A stretch of 64,000 nucleotides of DNA, from positions 1,251,501-1,315,500 of the forward strand of contig JAJGOT010000029.1 of assembly GCA_022457155.1 (NCBI GenBank), written 5' to 3'. The notes beneath the pieces were generated by a model that was given only the letters and a program-made list of their open reading frames with translations, made no database searches and was not told the DNA's origin. Of this stretch, positions 11,877 to 22,437 are shown piece after piece; position 1 is the stretch's first letter, and every line of letters begins with the position of its first letter. The position numbers and the translations under genes are program-made. The stretch is from Cladopsammia gracilis (taxonomy: Eukaryota > Cnidaria > Anthozoa > Scleractinia > Dendrophylliidae).

Positions 11877-12049
11877 TAGACTACGAGTAGTCCCTCCTTT
11901 TTCCTCAGGGATAGTAGAGCGAGCGAAACGCGAGCGCGCGTGAAAATCACCCCACGCGAGAAAGGCGAGCGTGGGGTGATTTTCACGCGCGCTCGCGTTT
12001 CTCTTGCTCTACTATCTCTGAGGAAAAAGAAGGGACTACTCGTAGTCTA
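11877..12049. mobile_element. Palindromic MITE with 9-bp target duplication
   Basis: A nearly perfect 173-bp palindrome with ends TAGACTACGAGTAGTCCC and arms of about 80 bp. It is flanked by the exact 9-bp duplication TTTTGATCG (11,868-11,876 and 12,050-12,058). This again fits Mutator-like insertion. A related end, GGGACTACTGGTAGT, is seen near 63,279. Confidence 0.8.
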
Positions 12050-12440
12050 TTTTGATCGCCCGCACTGATAAAAGCGTATGAATTGCTGAAAGCTCTCCTT
12101 TTTCTCCACTATAGCGGCTTTGGGTATTCTTTAAAACTTTCTCTTTCCATTTTGAATATTTTTTTTAAGTGTGAGTTATTAATGCGATCACACGAAACTA
12201 CGGTTTTAATAACCAAGCACATGCCGAGCGCGGCAGCCAGTTTTGTAGAATATGTTGGTGACCCGAGGACCCGGTCACTAAAATATACGTGCATAAATTT
12301 GTATGCAAAATCGTGACACAAAAAAATAGAAATAATAACAACAAGAAAAACGAAGCCCATTTTATAACCTCATGCCGCTTCGCGCATGAGTTAATAATTT
12401 ATTTTGAATTTACTCTCTATTTTTTTGGTTAAACCAAGTG

Positions 12441-13748
12441 TCAATCCAGTATCATATGATTATCAATGTGTTCAATAAGAAGCTCCTGACTACTTAATTC
12501 GTCTTGACAAATCCAACAGCTGAATGTGTTCAACTGGTTTGCAGTGTGTTCAGCAGTGGAAGATAACAGTTGAGGCTCAATCTCTCCTGATTGAGCGACT
12601 TCATCCTCGTATGTCAAAGTATTCCCTGAGTGTGTTTTTTTGTGTTGATTTAATGAATGCAATCGGTTAAACCACTCGCCACAGTGCTTGCATTGATAAC
12701 GTTTCTCCCTTGTGTGGACCCTTTCGTGTGTCTTGCAATTGGAGCCATTACTGAAGCACTTATCACAATACTCACATTTATAAGGTTTTTCTCCTGTATG
12801 TGTCCGTCCATGCTTTTTGCAATCCGATGAGTTGCTAAAACGTTTGTCACAATACTTGCACTTATGAGGTTTCTGTCCTGTATGCGTATATTCATGTACC
12901 TTACAATTTGATGTGTTGGTAAAGCACTTATCACAATGCTTGCACTTATAAGGTTTCTCTCCTGTGTGAGTACATTCATGCACCTTGCGATGTGCCTTGT
13001 GGATAAAGCACTTATCGCAATACTTACACTTATGAGGTTTCTGTCCAGTGTGCGTCAGTTCGTGATCCTTACAAGATGATGAGCTGCTAAAACGCTTATC
13101 ACAATACTGGCACTTATGAGGTTTCTGTCCAGTGTGTGTATATTCGTGTCCCTTACGATTTCCTTTCTGTGTAAAGTACTTATCACAATACTTACACTTA
13201 TGAGGTTTCTCTCCTGTGTGTGTATATTCATGTACCTGACATGCCCCTTTCTGTCTAAAGCACTTATCACAATACTTGCACTTATAAGGTTTTTCTCCAG
13301 TATGTATGCGTTCGTGTTTCTTACAATTTCCTTTCTGCCTAAAGCACTTATCACAATACTTACACTTATGAGGCTTCTGTTCCGTATGCGTGCGTTCATG
13401 TATCTGACAAGCCCCTTTCCGTCTAAAGCAGTTATCACAATACTTGCACTTATAAGGTTTTTCTCCAGTATGTATGCGTTCGTGTATCTTACAATTTCCT
13501 TTCTGCCTAAAGCCCTTATCACAATACTTGCTTTTGTGAAGTTTCTTTTCTATGCATGTAGGTTTACTTGTCTCGCACGTCAATGCATGGTTGGAGCGTT
13601 TATAACAGTGTTTAGACTTCTCAAGTTTCTTTCTTGTGTGTATTTCTTCATGATTCTTTGAAGATGATGAGTTGTTGCACTTGGAACGCTTTGTTACAGC
13701 ATCTGTTTCCTTTCGTTGGTTGCTTCTTCGTTTTTGTATCAGGGACAT
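12441..13748 (-). CDS. C2H2 zinc-finger protein, ten fingers (ZNF-A)
   Basis: An intact frame of 435 residues, probably a nuclear DNA-binding protein. A basic, Ser-rich N-terminus of about 75 residues is followed by a degenerate finger lacking its first Cys. Ten complete C2H2 fingers of 28 residues follow, joined by TGEKP or TGQKP linkers. The last array finger (YQCKHCGEW) has a normal Leu helix. An acidic tail then ends in an atypical finger CWICQDELSS...HIDNH. In most fingers helix position 4, normally Leu, is Cys, and in two it is Arg. Predicted contact residues (-1,2,3,6) vary, for example R-G-A-I, Q-G-N-K, S-S-S-D, H-A-H-V and N-S-D-K. There is no KRAB, BTB or SCAN domain. Its start MSLIQK matches MSLTQK and MSLAQK of the paralogues. 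The DNA target is unknown. Confidence 0.85.
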   Translation of the reverse strand: MSLIQKRRSNQRKETDAVTKRSKCNNSSSSKNHEEIHTRKKLEKSKHCYKRSNHALTCETSKPTCIEKKLHKSKYCDKGFRQKGNCKIHERIHTGEKPYKCKYCDNCFRRKGACQIHERTHTEQKPHKCKYCDKCFRQKGNCKKHERIHTGEKPYKCKYCDKCFRQKGACQVHEYTHTGEKPHKCKYCDKYFTQKGNRKGHEYTHTGQKPHKCQYCDKRFSSSSSCKDHELTHTGQKPHKCKYCDKCFIHKAHRKVHECTHTGEKPYKCKHCDKCFTNTSNCKVHEYTHTGQKPHKCKYCDKRFSNSSDCKKHGRTHTGEKPYKCEYCDKCFSNGSNCKTHERVHTREKRYQCKHCGEWFNRLHSLNQHKKTHSGNTLTYEDEVAQSGEIEPQLLSSTAEHTANQLNTFSCWICQDELSSQELLIEHIDNHMILD

Positions 13749-14849
13749 GTCACAAGAATCGAAGCAATGTAAAGTTGTTCTTTTTCAAATAATGTTGATG
13801 ACTGTTGTATTCCTAAAGAGTAAAAACGTTATATGACTGAGACTGTACAATTGACATAAACTACTGTAAAAAGGTTTATAATGAGAGCGGACAATCTGTA
13901 AGGGTTTTTACAAAGGCGAGCCTCAAGCAAGACATTGGATAAATCTATATACATCTTTCTGGATAGTCTCTAAGTATCGAGAATGTTGCGATCACCAAAA
14001 GACGTAAAACAAAAGTTTTAAAAGACAACAGGCAATACCTATACTACAACGCAATTGGAAACCAACATTAGATTAGCAGCTACACCAAAAAATACTTGCT
14101 CTTTCTTTCCAAACCCAGGTATATTGCAGAACCGTAAAAGCCCCACTAAACCCCACTTTTTAATAAGCCCCCTCTGCATTAACACCCCCCCCCCCCCCAC
14201 CTCCACATCTCACCTTCCCATAATTTAGACTGTATGGTACATGTTTTATGCTTCCTTGAAAATGTTTCAGACATTGTTTGAAGCGGATTGGAACTGAAAG
14301 ATCTCACCTTACAGCTGTAATAACTAACACAAGCAAGCCTGTTTCTTTTTGCACCATGGGCTGTCATGTGCAAGTTTTGTTGAACTCAGTTTTTGCAGTG
14401 CAGTTATGCAAATACCTTGTTGATTATTTTTCGTAGACTAAGGAGGAACTGCAATGAAAAAGGAAATGAAAATAAAGTGAATGATCAGTCTTTAAAACAG
14501 CAGATAATTATTACGCATACTGGTTTGCTTTGCGATGTCTCTAAATAAATGAGCAGTCAGTTTTTGCTAATTTTTGTAAGACTGCCTTAATTGTAGTTCT
14601 TTCAAATGCGATACCTTTGCGCTCTGTTCAGTCGCATGCTTGTTCAGTTTGTTTTTCATTTCTGAATCAGAGTCTTTACAGACAATTCTTTGCCATTTTA
14701 CTGCAGTATTTCATTTAGTCTGTCGTTGTTTTATAATAGGTAGACTTTATGTAGACAACCTCGGTTTGTGAAATTGTTTCTTGGAGTGGTCAAGAGTAAA
14801 CTTGTAAACATCGCTGCAAAGATAAAAAAAAATGACATTATATATATAT

Positions 14850-14896
<47 letters not shown>

Positions 14897-16508
14897 TTTA
14901 AAAGGAGTGAGCGAAATTCAAAAAATTATGCTCAGTGACATGCATAAATATTTAAACATATCATTTTTATGCCAATATTTTTTATATACACGGCCTGCAT
15001 ATGTTGAGTTATGCATGCATAATCACACTATTGAATCAGATGGGGTAAATTTCCAAGCTATATCATTATATTATTAATGTTCCATTGATGTTACTCACCA
15101 TTAAAAAGCATGATTAAAGCCCACAGATCTAACTAATGCATGGTTCAATTCTAGCTTTTATATCCCCCCCCCGCCCCCCAAGTAATTTATAAAAGTTAAA
15201 CCTGTATTTGAAGGCAAGTGTACATGTACATGTAATCCATGTTAAAGTTATTGAATATAAATACCAAACTACATTCTGTTTATGTCAATTTGCTGCAGGT
15301 GGTGGGATTGTCAGTAATATTAAAATATTCCAGAATTAGCTTTGATAAAAGAAACAATGAGTTAATAGTTTTAAGCTTATATTCAAAGTTTTCATGCTTT
15401 GGAGCAATGAAATGCTGTTTGGGATTTTTAGCTCTGTTGTAAAATTAAGTTAGATAATTTTCCGCAGTATGTGACACCTTAGCTCAAAATTGCGCAGGGA
15501 AGATCTTTGGGGTGTGCCCAGGTGGGGGATGGTAACAGCTGGAATTGAACCATGCATAAACAGGATGTGTTGCATACCAGGGGGGGGGGGGGTGGTGTTA
15601 ACAGGTAGTGAAAAAGCAAATTACAACAAATTACAAAAATAGGCAGTTGACCACTGCATGTGGTTAGTGCTGTATAAAGAAAATTGATAATCAATATAAA
15701 GAATTGGTATTGCTGTATTACTAGATCTCATGCAACCTGTGTAAAATGGGTTATTCCACAACAAAATCCCCCCACCCTAGATGGATGGCAAGAATTTTTT
15801 TACCCTCCCACCTTTATTTTTAATCCAGAGACACCCCCTCCTGCCTGGATTTCCATTAACTTTTTGTAGGCCCTAAATTAACAGGTAATAAAAACAACAA
15901 CAAAAATGAAATTCCATTCAGGAGATCCATCTTTTTTTTAATTTTGAAATCTTTGGTGATAATTGCTATAAATTGGTCAAACATTTTTGAAATAAATTTT
16001 TGGAAGCCCTCAATTTACAGGTAATTACATGTAACAAAAATACATGTAAGTGCATTCAGGAGATCCTGTTCTTGTCAGCTTGCAAAACTTTGGTGATTAG
16101 TGCTATAAATTGGTGAAACATTTTTTAGATAAATATTGCATGATGCATTCACTAAAACCCCTCTGTGACTTCAAAACCAAATTAAAATGAAATTATTACA
16201 TAAAGTTGTTTTTGTTTAAAAAATGCTTTGATTTTGCCATCTATAATAAGTTCTTTCTAGGCTTCACAGTTTCTTCAAAGTGTTGTCACAAATAAACAAT
16301 TTTACTTTACGCAAATTTCATGTAAAATGTAATTTGATAGCAAGCTGCTTTTTTATGACTATGAATCCAAACTATCTTTTCTATAAAAGGTCCAAAGTTT
16401 TGAATGAAACTAATATTTCCTTGAATGAAAATGTCTTTCCTTTGATTAAAAGAGTCAAACACTTCATAATTCAGAGATTTTCTGCTTCTGGAAGTCTTGG
16501 CAATAATA
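13749..16508. other. 5' flank of ZNF-A, non-coding
   Basis: The first 240 bp upstream of the gene align with the same region of units B and D and probably hold the promoter or 5' UTR. Further out are a C-run near 14,187, an AT dinucleotide tract at 14,839-14,894, and a G-run near 15,581. Sequence near 15,340-15,500 is shared with units B and C. No gene is supported. Confidence 0.6.
15890..16140. repeat. Tandem duplication of about 125 bp, two copies
   Basis: Two adjacent diverged copies share CATTCAGGAGATCC, then TTTGGTGAT...GCTATAAATTGGT, then AAACATTTTT. The first copy starts near 15,910 and the second near 16,050. Confidence 0.55.
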
Positions 16509-16509
16509 T

Positions 16510-16690
16510 TTATTTAACATAATTATGGCGTAGAGCTCTAGCATCTGCAAAAATATGATAAACATCACAAAATAATTCAATTTGACCCAGCAACCTATTT
16601 TTATTATAATTATTTTCTAAAATTTCTGCCTCTTTCTGTGTATATGGAATGCCATTCTTATCCGGAAAGATGATTCGCATAATGCTTTTG
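16510..16690 (-). CDS. Candidate terminal exon of unknown gene
   Basis: On the minus strand a pyrimidine-rich tract ending GATTAG at 16,691-16,696 could be a splice acceptor. It opens a frame of about 60 codons (KSIMRIIFPDKNG to RALRHNYVK, then TAA). The peptide has a protein-like mix of charged and hydrophobic residues, unlike most short frames nearby. I do not recognise a family. No upstream exon could be identified, and the frame is absent from the other duplication units. It could be chance or transposon-derived. Confidence 0.25.
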
Positions 16691-16699
16691 CTAATCAAA

Positions 16700-17231
16700 A
16701 AAAGCAGTTCTGAATGGTCAAAGGTGCAAAAATTAAATGCTGGCAGCGTTCACTTTAATCATCAGTTTGGATAGCTCGATGGTCAGCAAACCTACACTTC
16801 CATTCACAGCTCATCTTTTCACTAAAACCTTTCTCCAAACCACAAAAAAACCCTATAATCTTTGAAAACAATACATGTATTTGACCAAGCTGTGCTTGGT
16901 AAAACAGTAAAAAGAACCAGAAAGAATTTTTTTCATGGATCCAAAGCGCGTACGTACAAACAGAACTGCATTGATAATCGAGTCATCTAACCTGACGCTA
17001 TCCCAAACTGTCTCATTGTACAGCAATCAGGTGAACTCGGCACAACCTTGTGTGAAATTCAGATTTATGGTCTTATTTACACACCTGATGACATAGTGGT
17101 TTCACAACAAAAATATGACTGCTCCCAGCCATTCACTTTCTCACATTTTAATGTACCTCATTGCTCTCAATGGTTTTACTGGACCTTCGAGCTTAATACC
17201 ATTTTCTTATATCCTTTTTGTGGATGGAGGC
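16700..17231. other. Non-coding, nothing recognised
   Basis: I see no gene or clear repeat in this stretch. Confidence 0.5.
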
Positions 17232-18238
17232 AGGCCCCTGGGGGTATAGGGTTGCTTCACCCCAAGGTCCAAAAGATTACCTTTTTATATAATACTGTTT
17301 TTGACAGACAAGGTAACCCCTTTCATATACCTAGTTGACTTACATCCCCGGCTTTCATCCCCGATACATGTTGTAATGACAACGGAAAAACAAAAAAATT
17401 GTTTTTGGCTAACATTTGAGCCGTTTAGGGGCCGATTACATGGCGAATTTCAGCCTGGGCTGAGATTTCAGCCCGGTCAACCGGGCTGAAATTTCGTGGT
17501 GATTACATGACAAATTTCAGCCGGGCTGAGATTTCAGTCCGGGCGCCAAGTTTGAAATAGCGCGGGAAGATGGATAACGAGAATTAAAATGGCGTCACTG
17601 AGCATGCCCAAATTCACTTTTCAGCCCGGGTTGAAATTCTGATGCGATTACATGGCGAATTTCAGCCCGTTTGGCCGGGCTGAAAATTCCAGCCCGGTTT
17701 CAGAAACCGGGCTGGAATTTTCAGCCCGGGCTGAAACTCAGCCCGGTCTGAAACTTTGTTCATGTAATCGCTAACTTCATTTTAAGAGGATTTATTTCGG
17801 AAGTCGGGCTGGGATCTCAGCCCGGTCAACCGGGCTGAAATCTCAGCCCGGGCTGAAATTCGTCATGTAATCGGCCCCTTACTTACTTTTCACTTCAGTG
17901 TAAACATTAACAAAAATGATATTTTATTAGGCGAATAGACAAATTCGGCTAACGCATTGTTCTACCCAATTCAAACCTTTTGGGATTAGAACTCTCTGTT
18001 CGTCATATTTCCATATCAATAAAGCGTTGACATGGAAATTATATTGAAATACTGTTTTGAATTGGATTTAATAGCCGTTTATACGTGCGATCCAAATGGC
18101 AGATTTAGATCCCCACCCTTTTCTATACTTCAACTCGTGAAATCCCTATCCTTTGATATACCTCCAGCCTCAAAAAGGTACCCCTTTTAGGCGGAGCATC
18201 CCCGTATAGCCCATTGTATGGAGTACCCTCCGGGTTGC
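17232..18238. mobile_element. GGGGGTA-ended repetitive element, interrupted copy
   Basis: The left part has CCCTGGGGGTA and TTTTTGACAGACAAGGTA. The right part has CTCAAAAAGGTACCCCTTTT and GGCGGAGCATCCCCGTATAG. Both parts match fuller copies at 34,697-35,145 and 62,420-62,808. In this copy the middle is interrupted by a 451-bp palindromic element at 17,428-17,878. Confidence 0.6.
17428..17878. mobile_element. Palindromic MITE, TTA target duplication (PIF/Harbinger-like)
   Basis: Termini GGGGCCGATTACATG and its reverse complement enclose GC-rich internal inverted repeats of the motif AGCCCGGGCTGAAAT. TTA at 17,425-17,427 and 17,879-17,881 fits the 3-bp TWA duplication of PIF/Harbinger elements. 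Pieces of the same family recur at 20,690-20,858. Confidence 0.72.
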
Positions 18239-19096
18239 GTAAAGGGCCTTCAGCAGATGACAACAGCATAATTTGCGCTGAGTTGGGCAAGGGAAGAGAA
18301 GATTTGATCCGCTCGTTATTTTATACCATTGAGACTAACCCTTATGCTGCTATGTTATTTTGAAAAAGATGTCTTACCTTTACAGACGAAATCCTTAAAA
18401 AGCGAGAACGATTTTAACCAGCGAAGTCACAGCGAAGAACGCCGCCGAACTCGTTGTAAAAACTCGGCCCAGTCTTACTATCGGAGCACAAAGCCAAAAT
18501 GAATTGTGGGATACCCTGATCGAATTGTAGCCAAGAGGAGTTGAGCCTCAAGGGTCGAGGAATGTTTATGTACCGATCGATTAGGGGCAGTACGCAGCTC
18601 TTAAAAGGTCTTCTCTGATTTGCTGAGAAAACAATAGAACAAACAACACAACAATGGCTAACAATAGACCCTAGACCTAAAAACAAGAGAGCTGCATGAT
18701 ATACAGGTCCAATGAAATTAGAGGTTGTAAAGAGCTGCGTGGTATCTGATCGATTATGTGAACGAAGTGACTGAAACAATAAAAATGTTTTTAAAAGGCT
18801 AAAAAGATAAATCTTCTTTTCAGTATGGACGACAAAACTTGTCTGTTTTCCATATAACAGTTCTCCGACCGTATAAGCACGAGAAACGTTCCTTATCGAA
18901 AAGGGTCAAAAGGGTCAAACCCTTGAACCCAAAGGTATTGAACAAGCACAGGAGCTTATTACGCTCCTGACAAGCATGAAGAAATGTAAACTTCGCATTT
19001 ATATATTTTACACATGTTCTTTCATATTTTATCTTGTTATCTTGTATTCTTTTGTTCTCTACTATTTGAATACACTGTATTTGTTAAGTTTCATCA
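18239..19096. repeat. Tail of unit A, shared with units B, C and D
   Basis: Anchors such as TTATGCTGCTA (near 18,350) and CGGCCCAGTCTTACTATCGG (near 18,465) recur in the same order near 32,440 and 32,615, 43,500 and 43,617, and 52,750 and 52,865. The short minus frame at 18,414-18,779 is not preserved in the other copies, so I do not call a gene. Confidence 0.7.
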
Positions 19097-19631
19097 CAGG
19101 TAACCCAAGCTCAAGTGATGTTTATACGTTGTAATTTAAACGTCGTGGCAACTGTTGCGTAATAGCGAAATTATAAGGATTTGTATGGAGAAAATTCACT
19201 TCGAATTTGAGCGTAAAATTAGGAACGAAATTTGGATAAAACTGGCTCACCTGAACTTTGTTGTGTATTTACTTGTGTCCTGAGTGGTTTTTGGGTCGAT
19301 TCGAAGCGATTCCAGCGAGTTTATTTCGACTGTTTCTTCCTCCCTAAAAAGACAAGGTCTCTCTTTTAGGGAGGAAGAAAAGAGTGGAACTAAAACTCGC
19401 TGGAATCGCTTCGAATCGACCCAAAAACCACTCGAGACACAAGTAAACACACAAAGAAGTTCAGGTGAGCCAGTTTTATTCAAATATCGGTCCTAATTTT
19501 ACGCTCAAATTCGAAGTCAATTTTCCCCATACAAATCCTTATAATTTCGCTATTACGCAATAGTTACCCACGACGTTCCACGACGTTCAAATTTCAGCGT
19601 ATAAACATCACTTGAGCTTGGGTTACCTGTG
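19097..19631. mobile_element. Long palindromic element (535 bp)
   Basis: The left end ACAGGTAACCCAAGCTCAAG is repeated in inverse at the right end. The arms, about 255 bp each, stay complementary through blocks such as CGATTCGAAGCGATTCCAGC around a centre near 19,350. It breaks unit A after TTTCATC, where unit B reads on uninterrupted. Confidence 0.78.
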
Positions 19632-20382
19632 GGCGTCCAAACCCTGAATTGCACAGCATCCAGCCCAATTCTTCCCACAATACCCTGCGCCCAGACCGAT
19701 ACTCGACGAGATTAGAAAGCGTTCTCCTGTCGTCGAACGCAATAAATCTGGGGTCACCTCTCGAGGTCGCTTTCGGTTAAGTCTTGCAGTGAGTTTCCCA
19801 AGCTTTGTTTTTTCTAGCTTTTTTAGTTACGCTAGTTTTTATCTCGTTTATTTGCCGTATTCTTACATAATTCAGCACGTGCCGGCGGTGTCGGCTCGTA
19901 GTGCTAGAAAGATAAAATGACATGAGCAATATAACTGCCTATACTCGTTCCATTATGTAGCACGATGCTGACCGGAGGTTTCAGCTTGTAGTGCCGTGGA
20001 GAGTTAGGCTTTAAGGTTTAGGTCGCGTGAGGTATTTGACCTACTGGTCCGATCCGGCGTGGGTGTTCGCTGGGAAGATAGATGGGGGCTTTTTAGTCAC
20101 GCAGTGGAAGTCGTATGTCACGCCGATTGAGGAGTGGTGTCCCAATACTTCGTTTGGTTATTGCGTCAGTATCTTGATTAAAAATAGCTATAGGAACGTC
20201 CACATTGATATAAATATAAATTATTATATCTGACATTTCAGTGACCTACCTGTTAATTCTTTACTCAACGATTTTGTATATCACTATACAAAGCATCGCT
20301 ATTTTTATTTAGCGAATTTTTAGATGAACGTAGGATTTGACCTTTTCCTAATGATTTAATCTGCACGAACGCAAGAAACAGG
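19632..20382. other. Inserted non-coding sequence, origin unclear
   Basis: This stretch has no counterpart in units B-D and so entered with the flanking elements. A GTCGAACGCAATAAATC block near 19,734 resembles the end of an LTR, but no partner LTR or retroelement frame is seen. Confidence 0.4.
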
Positions 20383-20526
20383 CCCCAGTTGTTCAAAAGG
20401 TGGATAGCGCTATCCACCGGATAAATCACTATCCAGTGGATAACACAATGGATTTTGTTAATACTCATCCACTTGATAGTGATTTATCCAGTGGATAGCG
20501 CTATCCACCTTTTCAACAACCGGGGC
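20383..20526. mobile_element. Short palindromic MITE (GGATAGCGCTATCC family), copy 1
   Basis: A 144-bp near-palindrome starts AGGCCCCAGTTGTTCAAAAG, carries GGTGGATAGCGCTATCCACC and TCACTATCCAGTGGATAA, and ends with the inverted equivalent. A second copy lies at 28,309-28,450. It has no coding capacity. Confidence 0.8.
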
Positions 20527-20689
20527 CAGATTGATAAATAGTCGAAATTGAGTTGAAAAGAAACACACCCCGACACCGACCCCGACCCCGGCCCCGCGCT
20601 TTACTGACACCCGTAGAAAAGTGCACCTGGGCATGCGCAATGATTTGTTTCAATGAAACAAGATCGCGGCTACGGCCGTCAGCTCTGGC

Positions 20690-20858
20690 TGAAATTCGTC
20701 ATGTAATCGCAACAAAATTCCAGCCCGCCTACCGGGGAGGAATTTCAGCCCGAGCTGAAATTCACCATGTAGTCGGCCCCTAAGAAGATTTGTTCAAGAA
20801 ACCAGGCTGAAATCTCAGCCTGCTTTACCGGGCTGAAATTCGCCATGTAATCGGCCCC
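20690..20858. repeat. Fragments of the GGGGCCGATTACATG element
   Basis: CATGTAATCGGCCCC (ending 20,858) and CATGTAGTCGGCCCC, together with AATTTCAGCCCG blocks, match the palindromic element at 17,428-17,878 but in broken order. Unit sequence resumes directly after it with AAATGTAAC. Confidence 0.6.
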
Positions 20859-21313
20859 TAAATGTAACATTTTTCCATTGTAATCTTATAAGAGAAATAA
20901 CGGCTACAAAAACTCAAAATTCCAACAAAGAATGGCAATTTTGATTTCGCGACCGCCTATAAAAAAAGAAAATATGATCAACTGTAATGCACTTCAATGT
21001 TTGCAATCCTCTATGTTTTGTACAAACTACTGGTTCTGTTGTGCTCTACGGAATCTTTTTATCAATTTTATGTATATAAAGCGGTACATGTCCCTCGGAA
21101 GAGAACAACGGTTACTTGTTAACCTTGCATCACAACGTTCGGTTTTGCACAAAGTCTTCTGTCTTAAAAAAAGATTTTACAATTAATATTTCTACTTTTC
21201 CCTTCTAAATTAACTTTCTACATAACCTCGTCCTAAAAGCGTATAAACTCCTGGAAAAGGCTGCTAAAATACCCCAAGAATCGCCGAGGATTTTGTCACG
21301 TGACATGTGATGT

Positions 21314-22437
21314 CAAAGGTTATTTCCAACGATTGCAGCCGTGTTTGTTTAATTGATCTTTCCGAAGGTTATTTCCAACGATTGCAGCCGTGTTTGTTTA
21401 ATTGACCTTTCCGAAGGTTATTTCCAACGATTGCAGCCGTGTTTGTTTAACTGACCTTTCCGAAGGTTATTTCCAACGATTGCAGCCGTGTTTGTTTAAC
21501 TGACCTTTTCGAAAGTTATTTCCAACGATTGCAGCCGTGTTTGTTCAATTGTCCTTTACGAAGGTTATTTCCAACGATTGCAGCCGTGTTTGTTTAATTG
21601 ACCTTTCCGAAGGTTATTTCCAACGATTGCAGCCGTGTTTGTTTAATTGATCTTTCCGAAGGTTATTTCCAACGATTGCAGCCGTGTTTGTTTAATTGAC
21701 CTTTTCGAAGGTTATTTCCAACGATTGCAGCCGTGTTTGTTTAATTAACCTTTCCGAAGGTTATTTTCAACGATTGCAGCCGTGTTTGTTTAACTGATCT
21801 TTCCGAAGGTTATTTCAACGATTGCAGCCGTGTTTGTTTAACTGACCTTTCCGAAGGTTATTTCCAACGATTGCAGCCGTGTTTGTTTAACTGACCTTTT
21901 CGAAGGTTATTTCCAACGATTGCAGCGTGTTTGTTCAATTGTCCTTTCCGAAGGTTATTTCCAACGATTGCAGCCGTGTTTGTTTAATTGACCTTTCCGA
22001 AGGTTATTTCCAACGATTGCAGCCGTGTTTGTTTAATTGATCTTTCCGAAGGTTATTTCCAACGTTTGCAGCCGTGTTTGTTTAATTGACCTTTCCGAAG
22101 GTTATTTTCAACGATTGCAGCCGTGTTTGTTTAACTGACCTTTCCGAAGGTTATTTCATCCAACGATTGTAGTCTTGTTTGTTTAATTGACCTTTCCGAA
22201 GGTTATTTCCAACGATTTGCAGCCGTGTTTGTTTAATTGACCTTTTCGAAGGTTATTTCCAACGATTGCAGCCGTGTTTGTTTAATTGACCTTTCCGAAG
22301 GTTATTTCCAACGATTGCAGCCGCGTTTGTTTAACTGACCTTTCCGAAGGTTATTTCAACGATTGCAGCCGTGTTTAACTGACCTTTCCGAAGGTTATTT
22401 TCAACGATTGCAGCCGTGTTTGTTTAATTGCAATCTG
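21314..22437. repeat. 49-bp minisatellite, about 23 copies
   Basis: The unit is TTGACCTTTCCGAAGGTTAT followed by TTCCAACGATTGCAGCCGTG and TTTGTTTAA. Copies differ by a few substitutions and by rare 1-8-bp indels. The same segment exists once in unit C (near 38,388-38,432) and twice in unit D (45,386-45,483), so the array expanded in place from a single ancestral segment. It is a direct repeat without spacers. Confidence 0.93.

Larger units (their letters stand above)
9985..12395 (+). mobile_element. Composite non-autonomous element with ACTCATGCGC ends, copy I
   Basis: The left end (AAGAGGCT, then ACTCATGCGC) and right end (GCGCATGAGT) match the ends of copies at 36,785-37,994 (+) and 61,900-62,264 (-). 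Shared internal sequence includes GTGCATAAATTTG and CAAAATCGTGACAC. The minus copy is about 365 bp and seems closest to intact. Copy I is swollen by at least two further insertions: a 1.2-kb element at 10,053-11,253 and a 173-bp palindrome at 11,877-12,049. Comparison with units B-D shows that it separates ZNF-A from its original 3' flank. Confidence 0.65.
9480..20859. repeat. Segmental duplication unit A (partial, heavily interrupted)
   Basis: First of four tandem units centred on a zinc-finger gene. Homology to the other units is visible at 9,500-9,980 (3' flank of the gene), 12,400-13,990 (gene and 5' flank), 15,340-15,500 and 18,240-19,096. Between these lie insertions at 9,985-12,395, 17,232-18,238 and 19,097-20,858. 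Compared with units B-D, unit A is the most diverged in its flanks. The segment before 9,480 that would match the start of the other units is missing or too diverged to see. Confidence 0.7.

Noticed and set aside
13116..13661. 181-codon open frame antisense to ZNF-A, and similar antisense or shifted frames over ZNF-B, C and D
   Set aside because: They arise because the 84-bp finger repeat keeps other frames open. Their translations are repetitive shadows of the finger code.
21314..22437. CRISPR-like repeat array
   Set aside because: The 49-bp units are contiguous with no spacers, the context is eukaryotic, and sister loci show a simple minisatellite expansion.
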